Origin: CAZIVP01 sp964542915
GTDB lineage: Bacteria > Calditrichota > Calditrichia > Calditrichales > Calditrichaceae
Assembly (NCBI GenBank): GCA_964542915.1
Contig: CAZIVP010000016.1
Coordinates: 1 to 64,000 of the forward strand
Direction: 5' to 3'
DNA length: 64,000 bases
A program made the translations under genes and the position numbers. The notes under the pieces were generated by a model, which was not told the origin of the DNA, did not search any database, and saw only the letters and a program-made list of their open reading frames with translations. Numbering within the stretch: the first letter of the stretch is position 1; every line of letters starts with the position of its first letter. This document shows positions 35,400-46,100 of this stretch, one piece after another.

Positions 35400-36329
35400 T
35401 TAAGGTATCCGTATTTGCCAGGAGAAGATATGGCTGCTTCCTTCATCGATTACAGAAGGAACAAAGGCGTAATCCAGTTTGGATTTGTATTTATACAAGG
35501 TGAAGCCCATCCCGGCGCCGGCCGTGAAATTGCCGTCGTTCATACCGATGCGAAGAGCGAGCCGGTCTTCATAGTCCGCTTCGATCCCCACATGGTGGCG
35601 CTGGTCATCCCGGTTGCTCATCTCGAAATCATACAAAACGTGCAGCCAGGGCATGGGCGTTTGATAGTGTAAACCGGCCAGGTAGAGGGTGGGGAATTCA
35701 AACACGGTGGTGCCGCCGAATTCAAACAGGTTATCGGTGTTGGCCTTCAACTGGGAGGAGAGATCGCGCGCAACGAGGGCGCCATGCAGGTTTTCCGTGA
35801 AGCGAAACCACATCCCGATATCCCATCCAAAGCCGGAAGAGCTATATTTTTCACTCTTCAAATCCAGCGATTCCCACAGATATTTAATCGAAACGCCCAC
35901 GGCCAGGCGCTCCATAAAAATACGGGAAACGTTAAAAAAGGCGCCGTTGGCGGAGTGCCCGATTTCACCCGTCTGTTCTCCGATCCTGTTATAACCGGTA
36001 ATATTGTCCACGCCTGTACTGATCCATCCCACGGAGAGACCGGCGCCGGGCGGCACTTTCATACCATAGCTGATAAAATTAAAACGCCGGTCCAGCGACA
36101 GAAATCGATAGGAGAGCGAGACCACTTTATCTTCTAGCAACGCCGAAAGGGCGGGATTGTAATAGAAGGCATAGCCGCTGCTGCGGTCGGCGACGCCGGC
36201 GTTGCCCAGAGAGACCGAGCGTGCACCCAAGCCCATTCGTAAATATGCGCCGGCATATCCGCCGTTTTCGCCTGCGGCGAATGATATCAGTGAAATTTGA
36301 ATCAGGAGCAGCCATATCATTGTTTTCAT
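35400..36329 (-). CDS. PorV/PorQ-family outer-membrane protein, second copy
   Basis: A 309-residue paralogue of the neighbouring barrel: signal peptide (MIWLLLIQISLISFAAG), then YLRMGLGARSVSLGNAGVADRSSGYAFYYNPAL and many amphipathic strands. It is probably an outer-membrane barrel used in type IX-like secretion or surface attachment. Having two divergent PorV-like copies next to a sorting-domain protein suggests that one may be a PorV shuttle and the other a PorQ- or PorP-like anchor; sequence alone does not say which. It is 14 bases downstream of the propeller protein gene. Confidence 0.85.
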   Translation of the reverse strand: MKTMIWLLLIQISLISFAAGENGGYAGAYLRMGLGARSVSLGNAGVADRSSGYAFYYNPALSALLEDKVVSLSYRFLSLDRRFNFISYGMKVPPGAGLSVGWISTGVDNITGYNRIGEQTGEIGHSANGAFFNVSRIFMERLAVGVSIKYLWESLDLKSEKYSSSGFGWDIGMWFRFTENLHGALVARDLSSQLKANTDNLFEFGGTTVFEFPTLYLAGLHYQTPMPWLHVLYDFEMSNRDDQRHHVGIEADYEDRLALRIGMNDGNFTAGAGMGFTLYKYKSKLDYAFVPSVIDEGSSHIFSWQIRIP

Positions 36330-36343
36330 AAAACCATTCCTCT

Positions 36344-37801
36344 TTAATTGATCACCACAATTTTACCCCAGGTTATCTCGCCGCCGACTTTGGCACGGAA
36401 AAAATAGACGCCGCTTGCGACGGTATCGCCTGCATCATTCGTGCCGTTCCACTTCGGTTTAAAGTCCGTCGAAGGTACGGTGGCCACATAATCCATGGCA
36501 AAATCGTAAATTTTAATTGCTTCATCCAGCGGCTTCTCCTGATCAAACTCGAAGCGGATGTATTCGTGGCGGCTGGGGGAGAATGGCGATGGATAGGCGT
36601 AGATGGCGGGATCCGGACGCTCTTCAGTGGTTACATAAGATCGGATGACCCGCCAATTGTCAAAATTATAGTTTTGGGTAACGGCCAAACCATCGGATGC
36701 GCCGAACCATAAATACAGCTCGCCAAGGCGTTCCTGAACGGCCGCAGCGTAATACTCATCGAGAAAAATTTCGTCGCGGCTCCGGGCGTCCTGAATATCG
36801 GGAAGGGTTTGCCAGCTTTCCATATTATCCAGGGTATAGTAGAGCCCTTTATCCGATGGAATGAATATATTTTCACCGTCGAATGCGAAGTTGTGCGCGA
36901 ATATGCTTTCGTCAATCAGTACACGTTGCCAGCTTTGTCCGGCGTCGCGCGTGAAACTGACAGCGCGTTTTTCGGTTGCGCCGCGGGCTTCTATTGTTGC
37001 GGCCCAGACCGCACCGGTTGCCGGCTGGTGTGCCAGCGCCACTACAAAATTGCCGGATATGGTCGAATCGGTATTGGCCGGATCATGGACAAAACGCTGC
37101 CAGCTTTGTCCGTTGTCCGGAGACATACTGAGGCCTTCCGCCGTGCCGACCCAGAGCGTATCGTGCACGCTTAACAGCGAAAATGCGCGATGATTGAGAT
37201 GGGCGCTGCTGGAGAAGGGCACGCCGTCGGTTGTTACTACCTGCCATGTTTCGCCCATATCGTCCGAGCGCCGCAAGCCGCCTCCAAAGCTGGCGATCCA
37301 AACGGTCTGGTGAACGAAGGCGATATCGTAGGTTAAATTTTGTACCGTGGTGGTGGTAGGCGCATAATCGGTTTCGCCCACCGAATCCACCGGTTGTGGA
37401 ATGTGCGTCCAGGTTTCTCCGCCGTCCTGTGTATAACTCAAACCGCCGCCCACCGGCAGGTCGTCATCGTCGATGGTTGTGTCGTAGGCGGTCGCGATCC
37501 ATAGGGTTCCGTTTTTCATGAACTGCATGGCGGAAACGCCGCCTTTACCTTTATAATCGCGGCTGTAAAACGTTTGCCAGGTGTCGCCGTTATCCAGCGT
37601 ACGGTTTAAGCCGTAGCCCGTGGCGGCGTAAACGGCGTTGTCCTGTACCAGTAAGTCGATTACACCGTTGCCGTGCAGACGGCCGCTGAACTTGCCGTCG
37701 CCGTCGCTTTGGAGACGGTAACTGCTTTTATAAAGGGATTGCGCTCCCAGCGAAGCGCACAAGAAAGCGACAAAAAACAAGATTGCTATATAATTTTTCA
37801 T
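36344..37801 (-). CDS. Secreted BNR/propeller protein with type IX-like sorting domain
   Basis: A 485-residue protein with a signal peptide (IAILFFVAFLCASLGAQ). Repeated Asp-box-like blades, GDTWQTFYS, GETWTHIP, GETWQVV, GQSWQRFV, GQSWQRVL and ESWQTLP, build a sialidase/VPS10-like beta-propeller (about 30-390). The C-terminus, YAYPSPFSPSRHEYIRFEF followed by IKIYDFAMDYVATV and ASGVYFFRAKVGG, is a FlgD-like/type IX sorting domain. It should be exported by the SprA machinery and held at the surface. The ATG overlaps the stop of the upstream lipoprotein gene by four bases. Confidence 0.88.
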   Translation of the reverse strand: MKNYIAILFFVAFLCASLGAQSLYKSSYRLQSDGDGKFSGRLHGNGVIDLLVQDNAVYAATGYGLNRTLDNGDTWQTFYSRDYKGKGGVSAMQFMKNGTLWIATAYDTTIDDDDLPVGGGLSYTQDGGETWTHIPQPVDSVGETDYAPTTTTVQNLTYDIAFVHQTVWIASFGGGLRRSDDMGETWQVVTTDGVPFSSSAHLNHRAFSLLSVHDTLWVGTAEGLSMSPDNGQSWQRFVHDPANTDSTISGNFVVALAHQPATGAVWAATIEARGATEKRAVSFTRDAGQSWQRVLIDESIFAHNFAFDGENIFIPSDKGLYYTLDNMESWQTLPDIQDARSRDEIFLDEYYAAAVQERLGELYLWFGASDGLAVTQNYNFDNWRVIRSYVTTEERPDPAIYAYPSPFSPSRHEYIRFEFDQEKPLDEAIKIYDFAMDYVATVPSTDFKPKWNGTNDAGDTVASGVYFFRAKVGGEITWGKIVVIN

Positions 37802-38307
37802 TGGTATACCTCGATTGAATCCGTAACCGCGTCCGATAAATTGCCCGCCTTATCGCGCATGAAAAACGTAAATATATAGTTTCCGGGTTTTGTGTCCAGA
37901 TCAGGATTACTGGAATTAAAAACGATCAGCGAGAACGAATAGATGCCGTCGCCGGCCTCTTTATCGCCGTACGTTTGCTTACCATTGAAGATTTCGCCGT
38001 AATTGAAATCCTGGCCGTTATCCACCATTACAATGGGGTTGCCGTCATTGGCGTATGTACCGTTTGGTTTCAGGGAGTAGAAATAGACGGAATCCACATC
38101 GCCAAGTCCGTCGGGATCGCTTATTTCCGCTTCCAATAAAGTCCAGTTGTAATCGCCGGATTGCGGCTTTTCGATGCTGTCCGCCATGGTAACGGCGGTA
38201 ATGGCGCCGGCGCCTTCGTTTAGCGGACGGGTACCGTTGTCCTCATCATCGCAGGCCGTAAAGAGGAATATAAGCAGTGTTATCCCTAACAACCATCGTT
38301 TCATCAT
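37798..38307 (-). CDS. Small lipoprotein with Ig-like fold
   Basis: A 169-residue predicted lipoprotein with lipobox LFTAC (Cys19) followed by an acidic linker. One domain carries the ISDPDGLGDVDSVYFYSLKPNG and DGIYSFSLIVF strands and a final DKAGNLSDAVTDSIEVY, which read as an Ig/cadherin-like fold as found in surface adhesins. No enzymatic motif is seen. It overlaps both neighbours by four bases, so it is tightly coupled to the propeller protein downstream and may anchor or present it. Confidence 0.75.
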   Translation of the reverse strand: MMKRWLLGITLLIFLFTACDDEDNGTRPLNEGAGAITAVTMADSIEKPQSGDYNWTLLEAEISDPDGLGDVDSVYFYSLKPNGTYANDGNPIVMVDNGQDFNYGEIFNGKQTYGDKEAGDGIYSFSLIVFNSSNPDLDTKPGNYIFTFFMRDKAGNLSDAVTDSIEVYQ

Positions 38308-39257
38308 GGGTTCTCCTGTTGCATTTGTTCACACAGTTCTTTAAAAAATCCGAAACGCACGCCGCGGTCGCTGGCGATCACCTCTTTAATATCGGTATAA
38401 TCCATAATCGTTATGTAAATGAGCAATCCCAGAAGGATCACGTCCTCGCGACCCGCTTCCATACCGGGCAGCCGGCGGCGTTCATAATTGGTCAAACGGT
38501 TTAACCGTTCAAAATAGCGCCACAACGCGTCATAATCGAAGCGGAAACCATGTATCAATTGCGGCTGATAGCGGGTCATTTTCTGGTCAATCGCCGCGAG
38601 CGTCGAAAGCGTCCCGCCGGCTCCGATTAATGTGAGCGGCGCGTTAAGTTTATCAAAAAATCGCGAGGATTCCAAAATGTCGCCGATATAACGGCGGATA
38701 TTCGCTTGTTGCGTTACGGTCAAACGTTCATCGGGTTCAAATTTCTCCAGGAGCATCACCACCCCGAACGGCAGAGAGACCTGACGTTCAATCCGCTCTT
38801 GGTTACCATAGATCAATTCGCTGCTGCCGCCGCCCACGTCAACGACGAGTCCAGCTCGGTCGGCTTGCAGTATGCCTTCAATGGAACCCGAAAAGGTTAG
38901 CGCCGCCTCCCGATCGCCTGTTAAAACGGTAATTTCCCAACCGAACCGTTGCCTTACGCGTGCAATGAATGTTTCACCGTTGTCGGCGTTGCGCAATGCC
39001 TGTGTACCGACCAGGGCTGTTTTGACCGGCTTGTGAGCTTCGATGATGGTGCGGTATGTGTCCAGCGTTTCCATCGTGCGTTGCATGGCGGTATCGGATA
39101 AACGACCGCTTTGGCCGAGACCTTCCGCCAGACGGGTCACTTTAAACGCCTGGCGTATTATTTTTACGGAGCCGGTCGCAGAGCAACCGCCGATCAACAA
39201 CAACAATGAATTGCTGCCCACATCGATAACCGCGAATACAGGCTCAGTTTCTCTCAT
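38304..39257 (-). CDS. Exopolyphosphatase / pppGpp phosphohydrolase (Ppx/GppA family)
   Basis: A 317-residue single-module Ppx/GppA protein of the actin-like ATPase superfamily. The phosphate-1 motif AVIDVGSNSLLLLIG, GLVVDVGGGSSELIYG (phosphate 2) and LIGAGGTLSTLAAI (adenosine/phosphate site) are visible. It would hydrolyse polyphosphate or pppGpp in the cytosol. It lacks the extra C-terminal domains of E. coli Ppx, as many short homologues do. It overlaps prmA by 14 bases and the lipoprotein by four, so it is embedded in the sprA run although functionally unrelated. Confidence 0.9.
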   Translation of the reverse strand: MRETEPVFAVIDVGSNSLLLLIGGCSATGSVKIIRQAFKVTRLAEGLGQSGRLSDTAMQRTMETLDTYRTIIEAHKPVKTALVGTQALRNADNGETFIARVRQRFGWEITVLTGDREAALTFSGSIEGILQADRAGLVVDVGGGSSELIYGNQERIERQVSLPFGVVMLLEKFEPDERLTVTQQANIRRYIGDILESSRFFDKLNAPLTLIGAGGTLSTLAAIDQKMTRYQPQLIHGFRFDYDALWRYFERLNRLTNYERRRLPGMEAGREDVILLGLLIYITIMDYTDIKEVIASDRGVRFGFFKELCEQMQQENP

Positions 39258-40122
39258 AATGTAACAGCAAAGCGCTCCACTCGTTTAAATCGGTTTGGCG
39301 GGATAGCCGCCAGCCCTCATCATTGTAGGTTTTTGTTATAAGGCTTACGTCCTCGCCCAGAATACCGGAAAGCATTAAAAGGCCGCCCGGTCTGCTGTAA
39401 ATGTGCCATTTCGGCGCCAGACCAATCAATACGTTACGATTGATATTGGCCACGATTAAATCGAACGGTATCGGCTCTACCAAATTCAGTTCGCCGTGTA
39501 TGAAGTTGATGCAATCTTCACATTGATTCAAACGGCTGTTTTCACGGCCGTTTTCAATGGCCCATTTATCCATATCGAAGGCAGTCACATGTTTACAACC
39601 GCGATTGGCAGCGTAAATGGCCAGAATACCGCTGCCCGTACCGGCATCCAGAACCGTCCATTCCGGGCGCAGCTCCTGTTCCATCATTTCCAGAAGCAGC
39701 CGCGTGGTTTCATGGTGTCCCGTACCAAATGCCATTTTGGGGGCGATGGTGATCGCGACGGTCGCTTCGTCCTGCGGCGGCGTTTCCCAGTCGGGCAGGA
39801 TCAAAAGATGCGTGCCCATCCGGAGAGGTTTGAAATTCTGTTTCCAGGATTCATTCCAGTTTTCCGGCTGTACCCGTTTGATTTCCAGGTCGGATGATCG
39901 GAAGGGTTCGATGGTGCGCCGCAGTAAGATAAGCAGTTGTTCATACAGGCGTTGATTCCATAGTGCGTCCGGGAAATAAACCGTAAATTGATTCTCTTGC
40001 TGCCAGATACCGTTACTTCCCATTTCAACGAGAGAACGGCTCAGGCTTTCCAGATATCGTGAAGCGGCGCGCACCGTTACGGCAACCCATGCTTCCTCTT
40101 GTTTTAAATCGTTGTTTTCCAT
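39244..40122 (-). CDS. prmA: Ribosomal protein L11 methyltransferase
   Basis: A 292-residue methyltransferase. The N-terminal L11-binding domain is followed by PKMAFGTGHHETTRLLLE, the PrmA hallmark, then VLDAGTGSGILAIYAA (motif I) and DLIVANINRNVLIGLAP (motif IV, asparagine active site). It trimethylates L11 amino groups. It lies 35 bases after sprA and overlaps ppx, so it is cotranscribed with an unrelated surface-secretion gene. Confidence 0.94.
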   Translation of the reverse strand: MENNDLKQEEAWVAVTVRAASRYLESLSRSLVEMGSNGIWQQENQFTVYFPDALWNQRLYEQLLILLRRTIEPFRSSDLEIKRVQPENWNESWKQNFKPLRMGTHLLILPDWETPPQDEATVAITIAPKMAFGTGHHETTRLLLEMMEQELRPEWTVLDAGTGSGILAIYAANRGCKHVTAFDMDKWAIENGRENSRLNQCEDCINFIHGELNLVEPIPFDLIVANINRNVLIGLAPKWHIYSRPGGLLMLSGILGEDVSLITKTYNDEGWRLSRQTDLNEWSALLLHYERN

Positions 40123-40157
40123 TAACCTTCCTGTACACGCCGATGGTATGATTTCGC

Positions 40158-43100
40158 TTAATCACGTATGGCGATATTGACGTTTATACCGAATTCTTTG
40201 TAGGAGTATTTACCGGAAATTTTATTTTCATTGGCGCCCATTTCGTAAAACATGCTGCCCTGTACGCGTTTGCTAAAACGATATGTGGCGGAAGGGCGCA
40301 GTTTCCAGGAGCTGTTTTTCTGCCGTTCTTCGAACGACTTCTGATCGAATTGTTTCTGAAATGTGCGATTTTCGGATGCATCGAACGTTAGATTGAAATT
40401 GATTTCGTTTTTAAACGTTTTGCCCCTGAACGGCCAAACCGGGATTGGGATTTTGAAGCCCGATGTCTTGGAATAGCTCAATGAGAAGGTAAAATTGCTG
40501 CTCTCCGTTTTGGAAGCGCCGGCGGAACCGGAGAACGAATAACTGGTGTTTTCGGTCATTCTCAGGTTGGCGGTAACGCCCCATTTGGTGCGGATATTCA
40601 TGCCGATGAGTGGCTGCCAGTTGTTGCTGAAGCTTTGCGAGGTCGGCAAAAAACTGCCGTCCAGCTTAAGGGTACGGTTTTCGGAATACTTGCCGCTGTG
40701 GGCGTGGGTTACCTGAACCGATTTGGCGAATGCGGGAAAGAACAGAAATTTTTCAACGCCGGAGACCTGAACGTTCCAGTCGGGCACAAAAGCACGCCAA
40801 CCCTTGAGATCGTCAAAGTTTTCTTTGGGGTTGTCGCTGAGGGCGAAATAGGTGCTCGAGGTGCTTCCGCTGCGGTTGCGTCCGTAATCGGAGCTGGATT
40901 CCTGCGTACTGTACGAATGGGAAAGCGATATGGAAATATTACGCGAGACGTTGAAGCTGGTGTTAGTCCGCAGCCCCTTTTGCTGCTGGTGTATCGGTCC
41001 CACCAGATTGACCGGATTCTCCTGAAACAAGAGAGAACTGTCTTGCGGGACGCCGGGATTGCGTGTAAAACCGAACTGGAAATCCCATGCAGGGATGCCC
41101 GATAGGTACTGGTGCGAAATCTGGTCGGAAAAGGTAAGATTGGCTTTTATGGATTGCCATTCGCTTAACAGGTTGTAAGCAGCCATGAGGGGGTTCGGAA
41201 AACGGAGCGTCTTCTCTTCTTCCTTTTCCTCTTCCTCCTCGCCCTTTTGCTCTTGTTGATTATCCTGCTGGTTGGAGCGTGATCGTCGGCCGCGGCGCCC
41301 GCGTTGGGCGTCCGATTGCCCATCCGGCGTATAGATGGTTTTTAATAGCTTGCCGGGATTAAACGTCATATTGATTTGTTTTTGCGTACGGTTTGAACTC
41401 TTCTTGTACTTGTTTCCGTTGGTTAACTGGTAAGAGAAATTACTGCTGAACGAGAAATCGGGACGCAGCCAATTGGTCAGATTGGGACGATAGGTGCCTT
41501 TGAACGTCTGGTTGATGTCAGTATCCAACCCAAAATTGCCCTCTGTAATGATTTTGTTCCAGAGTTGGCTGTGGTTCAAACTGTCGGAGTCGGCGTCGGA
41601 CTGGTAGGACCGGGAATAGTCGAAACTGAGGTTTTCGATCAGCTTGTATCCGGCATTGATGGAGCGATTGGCGGAGGTATTGACAATGCGTTTCACCTCA
41701 TTCTGTGTGGTGTCGTTGTCGCTGCGTCGCAATGTTTCGGTTTTGGAATCGGACACATTAAGATTCATGTTGATCCGTTCCGGCGTGTAATAAATTTTTT
41801 CATCGCTGATGGCCTTGACAACAGGGATCTTCTTGAGGAATGAAAACGGCTGTACGTAATTATCGCGACCAAACGGAATGCCGTAATTAATGGATTCCTT
41901 CATCTGCCGGGAATCGTTGAATTCAATTTCCCAGTTGCTGTTGTGGCGTTGCGAATAATCCACATTCAGACTGAGCTGATCCAGCGTATAACGCAAATAC
42001 CAGTGTTTGGACTTGGACCGTTTCTGGATCGTCGTCCCGATTCCAAACACACGACTTTCCGATGCCTGGTCTTCCAATTCCTCGGGAAGTTCGCGCAGTC
42101 CTACCAGCGACTGCAACTTTTCGGTAATGGTCTGATTACGGTAACCGCTTAAGCGGTCGGTATTGGGCAGATATTTGGGAATGCTGCGGTTAAACGCAGC
42201 TCTTGCGTCCACGGGAAACGAAAGGTCCCACGATTCCGGTAAGAATTTATCGAGGTTGATCTTCCCGGAATAGTTCTGAATTTCCTCGGTATTGCCGCCG
42301 CCAAACTGGGTGCTGATGTTGTGGTAATCGGCGTCCTTGCTCTCCAGTTGGGCGTTAAACGAAAGCAGGTCCGCCAGTTGTACATTGGCGCTCATCCTTA
42401 ACGCGGTAGCGTTAATTTTGCGCACGTTGGATAACCGCAATTCGTCCAGCCATACCTCACCAACAAAATCGGTGGGGTCCCTTCCGGGTCGGTTACCCAT
42501 GTGCTTTACGCCAATGACGAAATAGCGGATGTTTTTGAGGTTGGGCAACCCTTCCACTTTGTAATAACCGCCGGGCTTGCCTTTAAGCTCCTGAATGCTG
42601 GTTTCGCCGCTTAGCGCTTTTACCCGCGCCATCGCATCCAGATCGATATCGATGTTGTTATTGTCGGTATTCCAGTGGGAGTAAATATCCTGGCCGTATT
42701 CGTAATAATTGTTTTGATCCGATCCTAAACGCAGGTAAAAACGGATATTGGAGCTGTCGCCCGCTTCAGGGTTTACGGGCGGGCCTCCGGGCAATTTACG
42801 GTCGCCGTGCACAAACATGCGCAACCGTTCGTAGTTGAGGAGATCGAGCGGTTTGTACAGTAATTTTTTGGCCTCGGCCACATGACCCGCGCGTAACCCG
42901 AAAAACCGCATAACGAGCGACTGCTCCTTGGATCGCGCTTTGGTGATGCGGTCTTCCACGCCGGTTACCCCGGGCGGTGAGTGGTATGCCTCGATATCGC
43001 CCGCAGCGGTGGCGTTTTCTTCCGTATTATAAGTAGCCAGTGTAAATAAAGAATCGTTTCTGACGAAATCGGCGGTATCGTTTTCGGCGATGCCGGTTTC

Positions 43101-46100
43101 TTCCCATTCATTACCGACAAAATCAAACGTGGCAATGAAGATGCGCCGACGTTCGGTGGGCAGTTTATCGAACCAGAGACGAACAAAGAATATCTGCTGG
43201 AAATCTTCGTCGGGTTCGCCGATCTTTTTCTGAAAATCTTTAATGGGGATACGAAAGAGGCGCCAACCTTTTTGGGTGGCGCCGGCGATCCATTTTTTGG
43301 CTTCGGCATTGGTGGTATCCAGAGAAAAGGAGTATTCGAAATACTCATTGGTTGTGGAAATCTGACCGTCGCCGTCCAGGTCTTCGGTATCGGGGTAACG
43401 GGCGGCGCGGGAGTTACTGTTGCCTTCCGTTCCATTCAGTCCGTCGTAGCTGATGCCGTCGTACACATCGAGGGCGCCGCGTTCGGGATCGTACCAGTTA
43501 TCGTCGGGATCGTCGCCGGGACGGCCGTTGGGGATGCCGTCGATGCCGGTATCTTCGCCTTCATCCAGCAGACCGTTATTGTTACGATCTTCCGTATTAA
43601 GATTGCCGTAGCTTTGTTCGCCGCGCAAATTATTACCCTTCATGTACCAGTCTTCCGAAATACGCCCGATATCGATATTGACGCGCCCGTCATAGCCCTT
43701 CACCCACATTTCGATGTATTTGGTCTTTTGCTGGTCGGCAAAACTAAGAGTCGAACGCATAATACCCGCCCAGGCGCTGTCCTCACTGGCATCTTCGTCC
43801 CGCCAGAAGTCGATACCCAAAACGTCGGTGGTTTGACCGGTCTGGGCGTTCACATCGCGGTTCGGCCAGATGTCTTTTATGGGCACCTGATGGTAGGGAT
43901 TGAACCAGGCCATATTGGCACGGTATTTATTGACGACGCTGTCTTTGGGCGTTGCAGAGCCCAGCGTTTTTAACTCCTTGGGCGGACTGGCCGGCGTCCA
44001 GGTGCGGTAACGGATGCCAAGGGTCGTGGTGCGTTTGCTGGCCTCGAAATCATCGATGTAAGCAACGCCGTCGTTGTCATTGGTGGACTCGTTGTTCATC
44101 GTATTGGGGTTGGGCAAAACCTGGGCGAATTCGCCTTCGAAGTTCACTCGGGATTCGGCATTGGTTTCAACCATGGGCAGAGCGTCTACCATTTCGGTTA
44201 AAAAGCGCGGTTTGAACTTGAAGGCGGCGTTCACGTCCCACACAAAATTGCGGAAGGGTTCCTGCCCCACGCGTACCTTGGGATCCAGGGTCGATTTGTT
44301 GAGATAAAGGGCGGTTAATCCGATAAAGGAATCGTCCAGAAACCGGTATTCCATGCGCCCGCCGAAAATGGTCTTTTTATCGAGTTGGAAAAGATTTGCG
44401 CGCTCGTATTTGATTTGAATATTGGAGCTGCTGCGCTTGGCCTCCGGAGAAACCAACGTAAGCTGGCCGCTGAAATAATCGATGGTGTAATCTTTGTCCC
44501 GCTGCAGGGTTCTCCCGCCGAGTGTGACCACTTCACTGCCTTCCAGAACGTAAAAGCCGAGATCGAAGGTGGATTTCGTACTCTTTGAAGTGACGATCAT
44601 TTCGAATTTGGAGCGATTCAGAAATTCGTTGTCGTTACTGTTACTGAAGTTGTACATATCCACGGTGTATTTGTCGTCCAGCTTATCGTTAAAACGGCTG
44701 CCTTCCGGCGGATTAAACGGTTGAACGGAAGGGAAGATGAGAATGCCGTCCGCGCGGTTTACGATATAGGGATTGTTATCGATTTTTTCATCGCCGCCCT
44801 CAATCGGTTCGCCGTTTTCGTCCAGAACATCCAACTCCATCAGGTTAAGGAATGATTTGTCACTGCCTTCGGGATAGGTTTCGTGATTGCCGTTTACGTT
44901 ATATTCCAGGCGGACATCAAATCCCTCCTTTTCGATGTTGCTGCCGCCCAGGGAGTACACGTTGCGCATCATTAACGGCCAGGTTTCTTCGTAAGTGGGC
45001 TGCATGGCTTTGGGTTTAATCAGTTTGAGCACTACAGCCTGGCCGCTGTCCTGAATCGCTTCGTTTAATGTGCCGACGGGCCGGTTCAAATATTGCGGGG
45101 CTTCAACGCCAACGGATTGGTTACTTGCGCCGGCGGAAGTTACGAATGCGACGGCGATGGCTTCATTGGTCTGTGCGGTCTGGTTTAGTTTAAAAAAGCC
45201 GCGGTATTTATCGAAGGTATAATCTTTACCCTCTTCCAGTCGTTTAAAAAATCCTTTTTCCAGGCGCCCTTCGCGGTTTTCCGTGGTTACCGTATCCAGA
45301 TCCACTTCGAAGCGGCCGGTGGAAGGATTGAAATAGGCGACCGGCTGGGAAACAGCGATGCCCTGCCGCGCATCGGGATCATTGTAGCCGGTGGTTTTCC
45401 AGACTTCCAACTGGAGGATATCGGTGCCGCGGGTATAGGAGAACGTTTGCGGATCGTTAGCGAATCCCTGTTCATAGTAATTCCGGTAATACAGGTCGGC
45501 GAAAAAGTAACGGTTTTTAATGAATTCGTAATCCTTAACCGTCGTTTGCGATTCCTTCGAGCCGCCGCTTACCGTCAACTCTTGCTGCTGGCCCTTTTCC
45601 AGAGAGGCAATGCCGGTAAAATAGAGGTTGCCTAATTGCATCTGCGTTTTTAAACCGAATAAGCCCTGGTTGGAGCCGCCGAACATCACGTAACGCGTGG
45701 AAGGCAGGGATAGCGAAATATTGCCGGCTTCTACTTTTTGTACGATCTCGTCTTCTTCGCCGTCGTAACGCAGTTTGAGTGTGTTTTCCACATCCACCGT
45801 GGCTTCACTGTTCTGCTCTACGGATACGGTCACTTTTTCGCCGATTTTACCCTCAACCGTGAATTGTTGTGTTTGCCGGAAGCGCGGACTGAATGTGTTT
45901 TGGCTTTCGATGGCGGAAACGGCGGATCCAGAACGCTCTTCGGTCCGGCCGGAGAGATCGAAAGAAATGTTACCGGTTACCCTCAATCCGATACGGTCGG
46001 AGCCGAAAATACGGGTAAACGTTTCGTTTTTAATGCGAAAGGGTATGTCGAGTTCGATCGCCCCGAAAGCTTCTTCCTGCTGGCCTCTAAAGTTCTGGAG

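Noticed and set aside
43272..43973. A 233-codon antisense frame inside sprA
   Set aside because: Sense strand matches SprA throughout; the antisense product is a glycine/valine-rich shadow.
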